Source of the DNA: Candidatus Pantoea edessiphila
GTDB taxonomy: Bacteria > Pseudomonadota > Gammaproteobacteria > Enterobacterales > Enterobacteriaceae
Assembly (NCBI RefSeq): GCF_002933355.1
Contig: NZ_PDKU01000001.1
Coordinates: 301,864 to 365,863 of the forward strand
DNA length: 64,000 nt
Direction: 5' to 3'
Shown: piece by piece, positions 43,328 to 54,688 of the stretch
Numbering within the stretch: position 1 is the first letter of the stretch
Layout: each line of letters begins with the position of its first letter
Position numbers and translations under genes: made by a program
Notes under the pieces: model-generated
Seen by the model: only the letters and a program-made list of their open reading frames with translations
Told to the model about the DNA's origin: nothing
The model's database searches: none

Positions 43328-43579
43328 ATGTTAAAAATTGAAATATATACAAAAAAAACATGTCCTTATTGTCATCAAGCAAAAGATTTTTTAAACAAAA
43401 AAGGCGTTGCTTTTCAAGAAATTTCTATCGATAACAGTAAAATAAAAAGACAAGAAATGATAGAACGTGCTGGTAGCAAAACAGTCCCTCAAATATTTAT
43501 AAATGATAAACCTATAGGAGGTTATGACGATTTGTTATCGCTTGATAATCAAAAAAAATTAAACACATTTGGATTGTAA
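43328..43579 (+). CDS. grxC: Glutaredoxin 3
   Basis: An 83-residue glutaredoxin, the same length as E. coli Grx3. The CPYC active site is at residues 12-15, and [19 protein letters not shown] provides the cis-proline and glutathione-binding Gly-Gly. It reduces protein and ribonucleotide-reductase disulfides with glutathione. It is followed directly by secB, as in E. coli. Confidence 0.95.
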   Translation: MLKIEIYTKKTCPYCHQAKDFLNKKGVAFQEISIDNSKIKRQEMIERAGSKTVPQIFINDKPIGGYDDLLSLDNQKKLNTFGL

Positions 43580-43583
43580 TAAT

Positions 43584-44021
43584 ATGTCAGAATATAATAT
43601 TGATGAAATTACATTTCAAATTCAGCGTATATATATCAAAGATATTTCATTTGAAGCGCCGAATACTCCACAAATATTCCAAAAAGACTGGAATTCAAAT
43701 TTAAAATTGGATATAGATAATTCTTCATACCAGTTATCTAATGAATTATTTGAAGTAGTGTTAAGTGTAACTGTAATTGCTGATATAGATAAAATCACTG
43801 CTTTTATTTGTGAAGTTAAACAAGCTGGGATATTTAATATAATAGGTATTCAAGATTTACGACTAATGCATTGTTTAGGAGTATATTGTCCTAATATTTT
43901 ATTTCCTTATGCAAGTGAATGTATTAATAATTTAATTGCACGTGGTACCTTTCCTCAAATTAATTTAGTACCTATAAATTTTGATAAACTTTTTACAACT
44001 AAATTACAACAAAAAAAATAA
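43584..44021 (+). CDS. secB: Protein-export chaperone SecB
   Basis: SecB keeps precursor proteins unfolded and hands them to SecA. The ATG at 43584 matches the family start, giving 145 residues (E. coli 155); a TTG at 43569 inside grxC is less likely. [18 protein letters not shown], the [13 protein letters not shown] segment and [17 protein letters not shown] are conserved. The acidic C-terminal tail is mostly missing and replaced by KLQQKK; in E. coli this tail contacts the SecA zinc domain. In E. coli gpsA lies between secB and cysE; here it is gone. Confidence 0.95.
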   Translation: MSEYNIDEITFQIQRIYIKDISFEAPNTPQIFQKDWNSNLKLDIDNSSYQLSNELFEVVLSVTVIADIDKITAFICEVKQAGIFNIIGIQDLRLMHCLGVYCPNILFPYASECINNLIARGTFPQINLVPINFDKLFTTKLQQKK

Positions 44022-44233
44022 TATAGAAATATTACTAGATTAATCTAAATTTCTATTTATCTTATTACGTAGGATTATAATAAGGCGCTATATAATAAAA
44101 TTTAATATATTCATATTATATTATTGTTAAAAATTGACTAAACAAAAAATTGTATACTTGTTTTGATCAATATATTGTATGCTTTCGTTGTTTAGGTTGT
44201 GATAATCAAAAATTTTTACAGGAAGTAAAATTA

Positions 44234-45052
44234 ATGCTTCATGATAAGTTAGAAACTATTTGGAATCATATTAAAACAGAAGCTTATGTTATCTCGTGCT
44301 CTGAACCGATATTAGCTAATTTTTATTATTTAACATTGCTAAAACATGCAAGTTTAAGTAATGCACAAAATTACGTTTTATCCAGCAAATTAGCTAGTTC
44401 AGTTATGCCTATAATTAATATTAGTGAAATATTAGAAGAAGCATATACTAATGATAGTTCTATTATAATTTCTTCTGCTTATGATATAAAAGCCATACTT
44501 CAACGTGACCCAGCAGTAAATAAATATTCAATACCCCTACTTTATCTTAAAGGTTTTCAGGCATTGCAATCATATCGTGTTAGTCATTGGTTATGGAATA
44601 AAGGTAGACGTGATCTTGCTATTTATCTACAAAATGCAATATCTATTACTTTCGGAGTAGATATTCATCCTGCAGCAAAAATTGGTTATGGAATTATGCT
44701 AGATCATGCTACAGGAATTGTAATTGGTGAAACAGCAGTAATTGAAAATGATGTTTCAATATTACAATCAGTTACATTAGGTGGTACTGGTAAATCTACA
44801 GGAGATCGTCATCCAAAAATTCGTGAGGGTGTAATGATAGGAGCTGGTGCTAAAATTTTAGGTAATATTGAAATAGGTCAAGGTGCAAAAATTGGTGCAG
44901 GTTCAGTAGTTTTAAAAAGTATACCTCCAAATACTACTGCCGCTGGCATTCCGGCACGTATAGTCGGTAATTCATCAGGTGATAAAAAACCATCAATAGA
45001 AATGGATCAATATTTTAGTAGCATAGAATACCAATTTGGTGAGGGTATTTAA
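44234..45052 (+). CDS. cysE: Serine acetyltransferase
   Basis: CysE makes O-acetylserine, the first step of cysteine synthesis. The start at 44234 has an AGGAAG site 8 bases before it and gives 272 residues (E. coli 273); the frame is open 28 codons further but without family similarity. The N-terminal helical domain is followed by the left-handed beta-helix of hexapeptide repeats (about 140-245), with the catalytic DHATGIVIGE and the GGTGK/DRHPKI loop. The C-terminus ends in Ile like E. coli, the residue that docks into CysK. Confidence 0.96.
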   Translation: MLHDKLETIWNHIKTEAYVISCSEPILANFYYLTLLKHASLSNAQNYVLSSKLASSVMPIINISEILEEAYTNDSSIIISSAYDIKAILQRDPAVNKYSIPLLYLKGFQALQSYRVSHWLWNKGRRDLAIYLQNAISITFGVDIHPAAKIGYGIMLDHATGIVIGETAVIENDVSILQSVTLGGTGKSTGDRHPKIREGVMIGAGAKILGNIEIGQGAKIGAGSVVLKSIPPNTTAAGIPARIVGNSSGDKKPSIEMDQYFSSIEYQFGEGI

Positions 45053-45308
45053 TTTAAAAAATCAAGTTAATAATTTTATTTTAAATAAGTTATAAAAGAA
45101 ATTAACAAAATTGCTTTATTAAGTAATAATGTTAATTTAACTAAAATTCGAAAAATTTCTTAATAACATTGAAAAATACTTCCTATTTTATTATTCAATA
45201 ATAATAAATAATATATCCTATAATTACAGATTAACAATTGTATGTAATTAAAGATATTATATTTAAATATAAGTTATATAGTATTAATAAAAATAATTAA
45301 GCTCATCT

Positions 45309-46262
45309 ATGAAAATATTTCACTTAACAATATTAAAAATAAATTGCATTAAAATCCTTTATAAAGAGATAACTACACAACATTCTTATTCAGAATTAGT
45401 AAAACTTGCTGCATTGGTAGCAACTATTTTTTCTTTTGTACTATTAATCATAAAAGTTTGTTCTTGGTGGTATACCGAATCGGTAAGTTTGCTTGCAGCG
45501 TTATTGGAATCAATTGTTGACATAACAGCTTCTTTAATAAACTTATTAGTAATACGTTATGCATTACAACCGGCAGATTCTGATCACATGTTTGGTCATG
45601 GTAAAGCTGAGTCATTAGCTGTATTAGCACAAAGTATGTTTATTTCAGGATCATCTTTTCTACTCTTTCTTACCGGTATTAAATATTTAATTTCTCCAAG
45701 CATTGTTCACTCTCCAAAAACAGGAATTATTATTACTATCATTGCACTTTTTTCTACTTTAATTTTAGTAACTTTTCAGAGGTGGGTAGTGCGTAAAACC
45801 AGTAGTCAAGCAATTCGTGCAGATATGTTACACTATCAATCAGATGTTATTATGAATTGTGCTATTTTAATAGCTCTTATATTAAGTAGTTATAATTTTG
45901 TACATGCTGATGCATTATTTGCTTTAGGAGTTGGATTTTTTATTCTTTGTAGCGCATTGAAAATGGGATATAATGCAATACAATCTTTATTAGATCGTGT
46001 ATTACCAGAAAAAGAACGTGAGAAAATCTTGGAAATATTAGATAAACAACCTAACAATATAAAAGGTATACATGATTTACGTACCCGTCAGTCTGGATCT
46101 ACTAGATTTATTCAATTTCATTTAGAGTTAGAAGATAATCTACCGCTATTACAAGCTCACGATGTAGCCGACAGAATAAAAAAAGAACTACTTAAAGAAT
46201 TTCCAGGTTCAGATATAATTATTCATCAAGATCCCTATTCTGTTATACATTGTGAAAAATAA
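45309..46262 (+). CDS. fieF: Cation-efflux pump FieF (YiiP)
   Basis: A CDF-family zinc/iron-proton antiporter of the inner membrane. From the ATG at 45309 it has 317 residues (E. coli 300), with six hydrophobic segments and a cytoplasmic C-terminal domain containing [22 protein letters not shown]. The transport site pairs ALLESIVD (Glu67 and Asp71) with HYQSDV; in E. coli the first residue is Asp45, so one metal ligand is changed to Glu. The first 22 residues have no counterpart in E. coli. An AGAG site lies at the point where homology begins, but no start codon follows it. Confidence 0.92.
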   Translation: MKIFHLTILKINCIKILYKEITTQHSYSELVKLAALVATIFSFVLLIIKVCSWWYTESVSLLAALLESIVDITASLINLLVIRYALQPADSDHMFGHGKAESLAVLAQSMFISGSSFLLFLTGIKYLISPSIVHSPKTGIIITIIALFSTLILVTFQRWVVRKTSSQAIRADMLHYQSDVIMNCAILIALILSSYNFVHADALFALGVGFFILCSALKMGYNAIQSLLDRVLPEKEREKILEILDKQPNNIKGIHDLRTRQSGSTRFIQFHLELEDNLPLLQAHDVADRIKKELLKEFPGSDIIIHQDPYSVIHCEK

Positions 46263-46452
46263 TATAAAAATAATATTCTAATAAAATTAATAATCTTAAC
46301 TAACATATATAAAATATTGTATATTAACACTATTAATAACTAATATTATTATTAAAAACAATAGTAATTGTTAAATTTTCAGTTAATACAATATTATTAT
46401 AAATTTACAATTAGTTTATAAATGAGAATCAATATAACCATTGGAGACTATG

Positions 46453-47415
46453 ATGATCAAAAAAATAGGTGTATTAACTAGTGGTGGCGATGCTCCAGGT
46501 ATGAATGCAGCTATTCGTAGCGTTGTACGTTCTGCATTAAGTGAAGGATTAGATGTATATGGTATTTACGATGGTTATTTAGGTTTATATGAAAATCGCA
46601 TGATTAATCTTGATCGTTATAGTGTATCTGATGTAATCAATCGTGGTGGTACTTTTCTTGGTTCTGCTAGATTTCCCAATTTTCTTAATGTAGAAACAAG
46701 AAAAGTCGCTGTTAGAAACATGCAAAATTCAGGTATTGATGGATTAGTAGTAATTGGAGGTAATGGTTCTTATATGGGTGCTATAAAAATCACTGAAATG
46801 GGTTTTCCATGCATTGGTTTGCCTGGCACTATTGATAATGATATAGCAGGAACTGACTATACTATAGGATATTTTACTGCACTTGAAACAATAGTAGAAG
46901 CAATCGACCGTTTAAGGGATACTTCATCTTCACATCAACGTATTTCCATTGTTGAAGTTATGGGTCACTATTGTGGAGATTTAACATTAGCAGCTGCAAT
47001 TGCTGGTGGTTGTGAATTTATTGTATTACCTGAAATTCCATACACTAGAGAAGAACTCGTAAAAGAAATTAAAATTGGTATGTCTAAAGGGAAAAAGCAT
47101 GCAATAGTTGCAATTACTGAAAATATTTGCGATATAGATAGTTTAGCCAATTTTATTGAAAAAAAAACTAAACGAGAAACACGTACAACTGTACTAGGAC
47201 ACATACAAAGAGGTGGTGCACCTTGTGCATACGACCGTATTCTAGCATCTAGAATGGGCAATTATTCCATTCAGCTACTAATACAAGGTTATGGAGGACG
47301 TTGTATAGGAATACAAAATGAAAAAATGGTTCATTATGATATTATAGATACAATCAAAAACATGAAGCGTGCATTTAAAAATGATTGGTTAAAAATTGCT
47401 AAACAACTTTACTAA
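46453..47415 (+). CDS. pfkA: 6-phosphofructokinase I
   Basis: PfkA phosphorylates fructose 6-phosphate, the committed step of glycolysis. It has 320 residues, as in E. coli. Of the two adjacent ATGs, 46453 has the better spacing (6 bases) from GGAG and gives [27 protein letters not shown] contains the catalytic aspartate; GHIQRGGAP and the effector-site arginines are present. It is convergent with tpiA, with 34 bases between the stops. In E. coli sbp and cdh lie between these two. Confidence 0.97.
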   Translation: MIKKIGVLTSGGDAPGMNAAIRSVVRSALSEGLDVYGIYDGYLGLYENRMINLDRYSVSDVINRGGTFLGSARFPNFLNVETRKVAVRNMQNSGIDGLVVIGGNGSYMGAIKITEMGFPCIGLPGTIDNDIAGTDYTIGYFTALETIVEAIDRLRDTSSSHQRISIVEVMGHYCGDLTLAAAIAGGCEFIVLPEIPYTREELVKEIKIGMSKGKKHAIVAITENICDIDSLANFIEKKTKRETRTTVLGHIQRGGAPCAYDRILASRMGNYSIQLLIQGYGGRCIGIQNEKMVHYDIIDTIKNMKRAFKNDWLKIAKQLY

Positions 47416-47449
47416 AAGTATCCTATAATAACAGTTAATAGCATGAAAT

Positions 47450-48229
47450 CTAATTTTTATTTTTTATCAAATTTTTAGATGTTTCCACTATTTTAATAAC
47501 ATTTGAAAATACTGTAGGATTCAGTGAAGCCGCACCAACTAGAAATCCATCAACATCAGGTTGAATAATTATTGTAGCAGCATTTGTTATATTGATAGAT
47601 CCACCATATTGAATAATCAATTCATCAGCAATATCAATATCTTGTTGAGCTATATAATTTCTTATAAATTTATGCACTGACTGTATTTGTAAAGGTGTAG
47701 CAGATTTTCCAGTACCAATTGCCCATACTGGTTCATAAGCTATAACTGCATTTTTAAAAGCTGTTATTCCTTGACAATCTAATATAGTATCAATTTGTAA
47801 CTTACAAACTTCTTTAGTTTTACCATTGATATTTTCTATCGAAGTTTCACCGATACATAAAACCGGTGTCAAACCTAATGATTTAATCACTGCATATTTT
47901 TGTGCTATATAATTATTATCCTCTCTATGATATAATCTGCGTTCGGAGTGACCAACAATAATATATTTCACACCTATATCTTTTAGCATTTCTGCTGAAA
48001 TATCACCTGTGAAAGCTCCAGATAAATTTATATCAACATTCTGAGCACATAGTTTAATATTATTTGAAATAGATTTGCTTATTCTATCCAGATAAACGAT
48101 GGGAGGTGCAATAGCTATTTGACATTTTTTAATGCTAAATAATTTTTTATTAAGTTCATTGACTAAAGTGTCAAGAATCAAACTATTTCCATTTAATTTC
48201 CAATTACCTATAATTAATGGAGATCTCAT
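47450..48229 (-). CDS. tpiA: Triosephosphate isomerase
   Basis: TpiA interconverts dihydroxyacetone phosphate and glyceraldehyde 3-phosphate. The 259 residues (E. coli 255) hold the catalytic lysine in GNWKLNG, the histidine in VGHSERR, the glutamate in [11 protein letters not shown] and the phosphate-binding IQYGGSI and [11 protein letters not shown] few extra C-terminal residues are Lys/Asn-rich. Confidence 0.97.
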   Translation of the reverse strand: MRSPLIIGNWKLNGNSLILDTLVNELNKKLFSIKKCQIAIAPPIVYLDRISKSISNNIKLCAQNVDINLSGAFTGDISAEMLKDIGVKYIIVGHSERRLYHREDNNYIAQKYAVIKSLGLTPVLCIGETSIENINGKTKEVCKLQIDTILDCQGITAFKNAVIAYEPVWAIGTGKSATPLQIQSVHKFIRNYIAQQDIDIADELIIQYGGSINITNAATIIIQPDVDGFLVGAASLNPTVFSNVIKIVETSKNLIKNKN

Positions 48230-48391
48230 TATATTTTTCCGAAAAATAAATTTATTTTAAAAAGTAATACCAATTTCTAATTCTAAATTCATTATATATT
48301 AAATTTTTTCATATGTAATAAATTAAATTATTTTAAAATCAAAAATTTATATTTTAAATATATAATAATATTATCTGATAAAAGAAAATTT

Positions 48392-49138
48392 TTACCAATA
48401 ATTTTCGCTAGTTATATGTCCAGGACTTGCTTTTAAGTTTATACTCATACCTCTGGTATTTGTTAATAATTTTTTAGTATCGTTTACCATACCAGGATTA
48501 CCACATAACATAACATGGCTGCTATCAGAATCTATAGTTAATTTGATTGCATTTTCTAATTCTCCGTTGCTAATTAGATCAGGTATATGACCGTATAGAG
48601 AATAATAGTTCTTTTCTCGACTTACTATAGTTTGAAAATGTAATTTTTTAACATATTTATCTTTTAATTTATTAATTAAATTTGAAAAACTTAAATCTGT
48701 AGAATACCTTACTGCATGAACGAGAATGATTTTATCAAAACGATCTAAATCTTTTCCATGTTGTAAAATTGAAAGATATGGTCCAATAGCAGTACCAGTT
48801 GATAACATCCATAACGTTTTACATTTAGGAATTGAATCTAAGACAAAAGATCCTGAAGCCTTTTTTGTTATCATAAGTTTTTCACCTGGTTTTAGTCTAT
48901 GTAAATTTGGAGTTAATTTTCCTCCAGGTACCATAGTTAAATAAAACTCTAGTATTTCATCGTTCGGAGCATTTACATAAGAATAAGCACGCTGTATACG
49001 TTTACTATTTAAATCTAAGGCTATTTTAGTAAATTGACCTGCTATAAAAGAATCAATAGGTGCTTTAATACGAAGACTGAACAAAACATCTGTCCAATTT
49101 TTTATTTCGTGAACTCGAGCATCAACCCAATCAGACAT
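48392..49138 (-). CDS. fpr: Ferredoxin/flavodoxin-NADP+ reductase
   Basis: Fpr moves electrons from NADPH to flavodoxin or ferredoxin. It has 248 residues, as in E. coli. FAD binding is shown by RAYSYVN and the ASGSFVLD-type region, NADP binding by MLSTGTAIGPYLSIL and MLCGNPGMV, and the C-terminus ends in ENYW with the aromatic residue stacked on the flavin. Together with FldA (4662) it can power BioB, LipA and MiaB. Confidence 0.97.
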   Translation of the reverse strand: MSDWVDARVHEIKNWTDVLFSLRIKAPIDSFIAGQFTKIALDLNSKRIQRAYSYVNAPNDEILEFYLTMVPGGKLTPNLHRLKPGEKLMITKKASGSFVLDSIPKCKTLWMLSTGTAIGPYLSILQHGKDLDRFDKIILVHAVRYSTDLSFSNLINKLKDKYVKKLHFQTIVSREKNYYSLYGHIPDLISNGELENAIKLTIDSDSSHVMLCGNPGMVNDTKKLLTNTRGMSINLKASPGHITSENYW

Positions 49139-49547
49139 ATCTCAACCTTTAAAATTTTTATTATCGGGATATAAATGAAACATTACTAATAATGTTGTAA
49201 TACGATATTGATTTAAAGAAAACAACTCTTCAAGTAATCAATTAAATACACTAACATAAAAGTAATATATTTGATTAAAACTATTATCTAAAATCTATTA
49301 TATTAATTTATTGATTTTTATCCTTATATTTAACTAGTAGTATTAGTTATAAATAATTACAATAATTTAAAACCATAAAATATAATTATACCACCTTAAA
49401 ATGTTTTTGTTGACAGATGATTTAAAATTTATCTGAATAAATTAACTTTAATTTACAAATTATAATTTTTCAAAAAATTTTATACTTTATATATAGCTAA
49501 AATCTAACTGGAAAAATATCATATTAAGATAAAAGTATATTTTATAT
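49139..49547. other. Spacer between fpr and hslU
   Basis: About 410 AT-rich bases without a gene; E. coli has menA and glpFKX here. The fpr promoter should lie near its left end on the minus strand, but I cannot place it. Confidence 0.5.
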
Positions 49548-50885
49548 TTATAATATAAAACGACTTAAATCTTCATCACCTATTAATTGATCTAGATGTT
49601 TGCCAACATAATCTCCATCAATCATTACTGATTCTCCTTTTCTATCACTTGCATCATATGAAATATCTTCCATTAGACGTTCAAGAACAGTGTGAAGACG
49701 ACGAGCACCAATATTTTCAGTTGTTTCATTAACATGCCATGCAGCTTCTGCAATTTTACATATACTGTCTTCAGTAAAATCTATGTTTACACCTTCAGTA
49801 TTGATCAGAGCTTTATATTGCATTGTTAATGAAGCGTTTGGTTCAGTAAGTATTCGTTTGAAATCATCAACAGTTAATGCTTTTAATTCCACACGAATTG
49901 GTAATCGTCCTTGAAGTTCAGGAATAAGATCAGAAGGATTTGCAACCTGAAAAGCACCTGAAGCGATAAATAAAATATGGTCGGTTTTGACCATTCCATG
50001 TTTAGTAGATATAGTACATCCTTCAACTAAAGGTAAAAGATCACGTTGTACACCTTCTCGAGATACATCTGGTCCTCCAACTTGACCACCGTATTTGCAA
50101 ATTTTATCTATTTCATCAATGAAAACTATACCATGTTGTTCTACAGCTTCAATAGCATCTTGTTTTATTTCTTCTGGGTTTACTAGTTTAGAAACTTCTT
50201 CTTCAATCAACAGTTTTATAGCTTCTTTTATTTTTAGCTTCCTAGATTTTTGTTTCTGAAATCCTAAATTTTGAAATATAGATTGTAATTGGTTTGTCAT
50301 TTCTTCCATACCTGGAGGTGCCATAATTTCTATGCCTAAAGATGCGACTGCCAAATCAATTTCAATTTCTTTATCAGCTAACTGACCTTCACGTAATTTT
50401 TTTCTAAAAGATTGTCTTGTTGCAGAAGATTCCTTTTTATGATCTTCTTGTTGACCCCAGTTGTTTTTCATAGGTGGTACTAATACATCTAAAATACGTT
50501 CTTCAGCCATTTCTTCAGCACGATATTTATTTTTTTCTATAGCTTGACTACGTACCATTTTAACTGCCGAATCAGTTAAATCACGAATAATAGAATCAAC
50601 TTCTTTGCCTACATAACCTACTTCTGTAAATTTTGTTGCTTCAACTTTAATAAAAGGTGCATTCGCTAATTTTGCTAATCGGCGTGCTATTTCAGTTTTT
50701 CCTACACCAGTTGGTCCAATCATTAGAATGTTTTTAGGTGTTACTTCATGACGTAATTCTTCATTAAGTTGCATACGTCTCCATCTATTACGTAGCGCAA
50801 TAGCAACAGCTTTTTTAGCGCTATCTTGACCTATTATAAAACGGTTCAATTCTTTTACAATTTCACGAGGAGTCATCTCGGACAT
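49548..50885 (-). CDS. hslU: ATP-dependent protease ATPase subunit HslU
   Basis: HslU is the AAA+ unfoldase hexamer that feeds proteins to HslV. The 445 residues (E. coli 443) have Walker [10 protein letters not shown], Walker [10 protein letters not shown], the pore loop region GYVGKEVD, an I domain (about 110-230) that is more variable than the rest, and sensor residues in [13 protein letters not shown]. It ends SRFIL, like the C-terminal leucine tail that activates HslV. It follows hslV after 11 bases. Confidence 0.97.
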   Translation of the reverse strand: MSEMTPREIVKELNRFIIGQDSAKKAVAIALRNRWRRMQLNEELRHEVTPKNILMIGPTGVGKTEIARRLAKLANAPFIKVEATKFTEVGYVGKEVDSIIRDLTDSAVKMVRSQAIEKNKYRAEEMAEERILDVLVPPMKNNWGQQEDHKKESSATRQSFRKKLREGQLADKEIEIDLAVASLGIEIMAPPGMEEMTNQLQSIFQNLGFQKQKSRKLKIKEAIKLLIEEEVSKLVNPEEIKQDAIEAVEQHGIVFIDEIDKICKYGGQVGGPDVSREGVQRDLLPLVEGCTISTKHGMVKTDHILFIASGAFQVANPSDLIPELQGRLPIRVELKALTVDDFKRILTEPNASLTMQYKALINTEGVNIDFTEDSICKIAEAAWHVNETTENIGARRLHTVLERLMEDISYDASDRKGESVMIDGDYVGKHLDQLIGDEDLSRFIL

Positions 50886-50896
50886 AATTAAAATCC

Positions 50897-51427
50897 TTAC
50901 GCCTTTAGCGGTAATTCTTCTAAATTAACGTTATGATTAGTATATATACAGATATCACCAGCTATCTTAAGTGCTTTTTCAACTATATTACGTGCATCTA
51001 ATTCAGTATTTTCTAATAATGCACGTGCTGCAGCCTGTGCAAATGCACCTCCAGAACCGATAGCAATTAAGTCATTTTCTGGTTGTATTACATCTCCATT
51101 ACCACTGATAATCAGAGAAGCCGATTCACCTGCTACTACTAACATAGCTTCGAGACGGCGTAATATACGATCAGTACGCCAATCTTTTGCCAATTCAACT
51201 GCTGCTTTAACTAAATGACCTTGATAAGTTTCTAGTTTTCGTTCAAATAACTCAAACAAATTAAAAGCATCTGCAGTGCTACCTGCAAATCCAGCAATCA
51301 CTTTATCATTATAAAGACGACGTACTTTTTTAACATTGCTTTTCATTATAGTATTTCCAAGAGTAGCTTGACCGTCACCACCAATTACTACTTGGCTGTT
51401 ACGTCGCACACTTACTATTGTTGTCAC
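50897..51427 (-). CDS. hslV: ATP-dependent protease peptidase subunit HslV
   Basis: HslV is the proteasome-like peptidase dodecamer. It has 176 residues, as in E. coli. After removal of Met1 the N-terminal threonine (Thr2 of MTTIVSVRR) becomes the nucleophile; GDGQATLGN with the catalytic lysine in VKKVRR, and [16 protein letters not shown] are conserved. The gene has a near-perfect heat-shock promoter and leader hairpin upstream, listed separately. Confidence 0.97.
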   Translation of the reverse strand: MTTIVSVRRNSQVVIGGDGQATLGNTIMKSNVKKVRRLYNDKVIAGFAGSTADAFNLFELFERKLETYQGHLVKAAVELAKDWRTDRILRRLEAMLVVAGESASLIISGNGDVIQPENDLIAIGSGGAFAQAAARALLENTELDARNIVEKALKIAGDICIYTNHNVNLEELPLKA

Positions 51428-51457
51428 AGATGGATTTCCTTGTTACGTTCGAGAAGG

Positions 51458-51480
51458 GCTCCGACTGCAAGGCACAGAGC
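51458..51480 (-). promoter_or_regulatory. hslVU leader hairpin
   Basis: On the minus strand GCTCTG (51480-51475) and CGGAGC (51463-51458) form a six-pair stem with one G-U pair and an 11-base loop, about 30 bases before the hslV start codon. The leader is unusually GC-rich compared with the surrounding DNA. E. coli hslVU (clpQY) mRNA is known to have a stabilising 5' UTR stem-loop; this is probably its counterpart. Confidence 0.55.
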
Positions 51481-51493
51481 GTTATGCAAAAAA

Positions 51494-51521
51494 ATATGGG
51501 GTAAGTTTAATGGGTTTCAAG
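51494..51521 (-). promoter_or_regulatory. Sigma-32 heat-shock promoter of hslVU
   Basis: On the minus strand CTTGAAA (51521-51515) is followed by 13 bases and then CCCCATAT (51501-51494). This is the sigma-32 consensus with correct spacing. Transcription would start near 51487, about 60 bases before hslV. It implies that rpoH is still present in the genome. Confidence 0.88.
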
Positions 51522-51981
51522 TCCCTAATAACATATGATTTTCAGAACTATAAGTAAATTACAATAATTATTAAAGGGAATACTATAATATATCTTTTTT
51601 ACTATTTTATTATTATCTTAATTTTTATAATCGAATAATGCATTAATTATATAATTAAATTCAATCTTTAATTGATATTTTAATATACGTTTAATATTTA
51701 ACATGTAGTATTATATTATAATCAATTATTTTAATAAAGTATAATTAATATTTACTGCATATATTCTATAATTAAATAGCAATAATGTATAAATGTTATA
51801 AATAATTATTCATATTGATGATTATGTAAAAATTTTATTTATCATAAGATAATTATATATATAATAAATTGCAAACTCAAAAAATTAATTTAATTATAGC
51901 ATCGTAATTAACTTATTTTAATAAAAATTTTAGTAAATTTGAATTAATCTCATAAATAAAATATATATTTTATAACAATAC
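51522..51981. other. Spacer between hslV and priA
   Basis: About 460 AT-rich bases without a recognisable gene. In E. coli ftsN and cytR lie between hslV and priA; neither is visible here. Confidence 0.55.
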
Positions 51982-54186
51982 TTAAGACTCAATTGGATCT
52001 ACATCTAGAATTAATTTAACTTTACGTGCTTCTGGTATTTTATCAATTATTGGCAAAAACTTATTAATTAATTCCTGTAAGGATTTACGTGAAGGGTGTT
52101 GAATTAAAAGATGCCAACGCCAACGCTTATTTTTTTTCGGTTGTAAAGAAGGTAATGGTCCCATAAACCATATAAATTTATCATTTAAGATACTATTTTC
52201 TAAGTAATTACGTAATTTTTGAAGCAATTTTACCACTTTATTACAATCGGTATCTTCAGCACGGAACAAAACATGATTAGTCCATGGTGGTAATAATACC
52301 GACTTTCTTTCTAATAATGTCTTTTCTGCAAAAGCAAAATATCCCTTATTTAATAAAATTTTTAATAGAGGATGATTAGGATAATACGTTTGTAACAATA
52401 CCTCTCCTTGTTTTTTAGCACGTCCTGCTCTTCCAGAAACTTGAACATACAGTTGAGCAAAACGTTCAGTAGCTCTAAAATCAGATGAAAATAGTGCTCC
52501 ATCTACATTTAATAAAGATACTAATGTTACATCTGGAAAATGGTAGCCTTTCGTAATCATTTGGGTTCCTATTAAAATACACGGTCCTCCACAATTTATA
52601 TTATCTATATATTCTCTAAATGTGTTTTGATTTCTAGTAGTATCATGATCTATACGCAATATTTTTATATCAGGAAATAATTTATTTAGTTTGTATTCAA
52701 TTTGTTCAGTACCTATTCCGACTGGTATTAAATTTTTTGAATTACATTCAGGACATTCACTAGGTATTAGTTTTTTATTATTACAATAATGACATATCAA
52801 TTGACGTTTATATTGATGTAATGTGTAATGATGTTCACAATTATTACATTCTGCAATCCAACTGCATTCGTGACATAGTAATATAGGTGAAAAACCTCTG
52901 CGATTTAAGAACAACAAAACTTGATTTTTAGCGCATATATGGCTACGGATTTTCTGAATCAGAATTGGTGATAGTCCCCCAATTAATGATAATCCTTTCA
53001 AATCTATTACTTGTTGTAATAATAAATTAGTATTACCGGTTTTGTTCATTAAGTTCAATTGACGATATTTACCTTTAAAAACATTATATAATGTTTCCAA
53101 TGCAGGTGTTGCTGATCCCATTACTATTGGTATGTTTTCTTTATAAGCTCTATATACTGCTAAATCACGTGCTTGATATCTCCAACCGTCTTGTTGTTTA
53201 TATGAATTATCATGCTCTTCATCAATAATAATGATGCCTGGTCTAGCTAATGGAGTAAATAATGCTGATCTAGTTCCAATTATGATAGCACTTTCACCCC
53301 GTCTAGCTCTTAGCCATACATTGAGTCTTTCTTGATTGTTTAGAGATGAATGTACTAAATCAATAGGAACGTTAAAACGTTTACGAAAAATATTAATTAT
53401 TTGAATTGTTAAACCAATTTCTGGTACTAAAATAAGTGCTTGTTGACTACGAGTCAATATATTTTCCACTATTTGAAGGTATACTTCAGTTTTCCCAGAA
53501 CTTGTTATACCAGCTAGTAACCAAGCTGTATAGTGATTATCTTCTTTTTTTATAGAATTAACAGCTATAACCTGATCTTTGTTTAATTTTGGTTTCGCAC
53601 CTATAATAGTAATATGATTATACCAATTGTTGTTAACTGGTAATTCATTTTCTATAAGCTTACAAAGGCCTTTATTATTTAAGGCTTGCATCACTGAATT
53701 AGTTATATTATATTTGTTAATCTTGTCAGATACTAATGATATTTGACGTAATAAAATTAAGGCTTTTTGTTGTTTTGGTGCATTTTTAAGACTTTCAATT
53801 CCAATTGAACGACCCTTTTCAGTAATTTGCCATATTGATTTTGGCTTATAACATGTTGATTTTCCTTGACGTAGCAAAATAGGAATAGAATTCATTAAAA
53901 CTTCTCCTAAAGGACAATGGTAATAATTTGCAGCCCACTTTAAGATATTCCATAAAGATTTTGTAAATATAGATTCTTTATCTAAAATCTTTTCAATTTC
54001 CTTCAATTTTTTCTTTTGGAGATGACAATCGTGTGTTTCATATAGTGATACAATAATACCAATCATTTTTCTTGTACCAAAAGGTACAATTACACGTCCA
54101 CCGATAATTGGTTTGTTATCTTTTGGATAGATATAATTAAATAAACGATTTAATGGAATAGGCAAAGCAACTTGAATGATAGACAT
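51982..54186 (-). CDS. priA: Primosomal replication restart helicase PriA
   Basis: PriA reloads the replisome at stalled forks. The 734 residues (E. coli 732) consist of an N-terminal 3'-end-binding domain, a helicase core and zinc-binding part. Walker A is GITSSGKTEVY, Walker B is IIIDEEHD, GSATPALET is the next motif. The zinc cysteines lie in CHECSWIAECNNCEHHYT and CHYCNNK...CPEC. QVSGRAGR is motif VI. Keeping PriA is notable in a reduced genome, as several insect symbionts have lost it. Confidence 0.96.
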   Translation of the reverse strand: MSIIQVALPIPLNRLFNYIYPKDNKPIIGGRVIVPFGTRKMIGIIVSLYETHDCHLQKKKLKEIEKILDKESIFTKSLWNILKWAANYYHCPLGEVLMNSIPILLRQGKSTCYKPKSIWQITEKGRSIGIESLKNAPKQQKALILLRQISLVSDKINKYNITNSVMQALNNKGLCKLIENELPVNNNWYNHITIIGAKPKLNKDQVIAVNSIKKEDNHYTAWLLAGITSSGKTEVYLQIVENILTRSQQALILVPEIGLTIQIINIFRKRFNVPIDLVHSSLNNQERLNVWLRARRGESAIIIGTRSALFTPLARPGIIIIDEEHDNSYKQQDGWRYQARDLAVYRAYKENIPIVMGSATPALETLYNVFKGKYRQLNLMNKTGNTNLLLQQVIDLKGLSLIGGLSPILIQKIRSHICAKNQVLLFLNRRGFSPILLCHECSWIAECNNCEHHYTLHQYKRQLICHYCNNKKLIPSECPECNSKNLIPVGIGTEQIEYKLNKLFPDIKILRIDHDTTRNQNTFREYIDNINCGGPCILIGTQMITKGYHFPDVTLVSLLNVDGALFSSDFRATERFAQLYVQVSGRAGRAKKQGEVLLQTYYPNHPLLKILLNKGYFAFAEKTLLERKSVLLPPWTNHVLFRAEDTDCNKVVKLLQKLRNYLENSILNDKFIWFMGPLPSLQPKKNKRWRWHLLIQHPSRKSLQELINKFLPIIDKIPEARKVKLILDVDPIES

Positions 54187-54344
54187 ATTAATCCTTGGAT
54201 AAATAACATAAATATGAAATTTATATATTTAATTATATAAAGTAGTAACTGATAGATAAAATTATAAAAGAATAAATATTACAAATAGTATTTTATATAA
54301 ATTTAAGTAATAAAATATTGATTTTTAGAATATGAGGCTTATAT

Positions 54345-54563
54345 ATGAAACAAAATATTCATCCTAAATATGAGTTAATTACCGCAAATTGTACTTGTGG
54401 TAATGTAATTAAAATTCGATCTACTCTGATACAGAAATTGAATTTAGATGTATGTAACCAATGCCATCCTTTTTATACAGGTAAACAACGAGATGTATCT
54501 ACTAGAGGTAGAGTTGATCGGTTCAATAAAAGATTTACTTTAATTTCATCAAACAATAAATAA
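54345..54563 (+). CDS. rpmE: 50S ribosomal protein L31
   Basis: The 72-residue L31 (E. coli 70) is the zinc-binding form with four cysteines in ANCTCGN and [15 protein letters not shown]. It joins the large subunit near the central protuberance and helps bridge the subunits. It is divergent from priA, as in E. coli. Confidence 0.97.
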   Translation: MKQNIHPKYELITANCTCGNVIKIRSTLIQKLNLDVCNQCHPFYTGKQRDVSTRGRVDRFNKRFTLISSNNK

Positions 54564-54688
54564 TTCTAATCATTGATGTGCTAGAGTATTCATTTTAAAT
54601 ATATCATTAATTATATACAACTGCTTAACTTATTTAAGTTAAATATATTTAAATTCTTCTAATAATTTTTAAATCTCAGGAGAGTATT

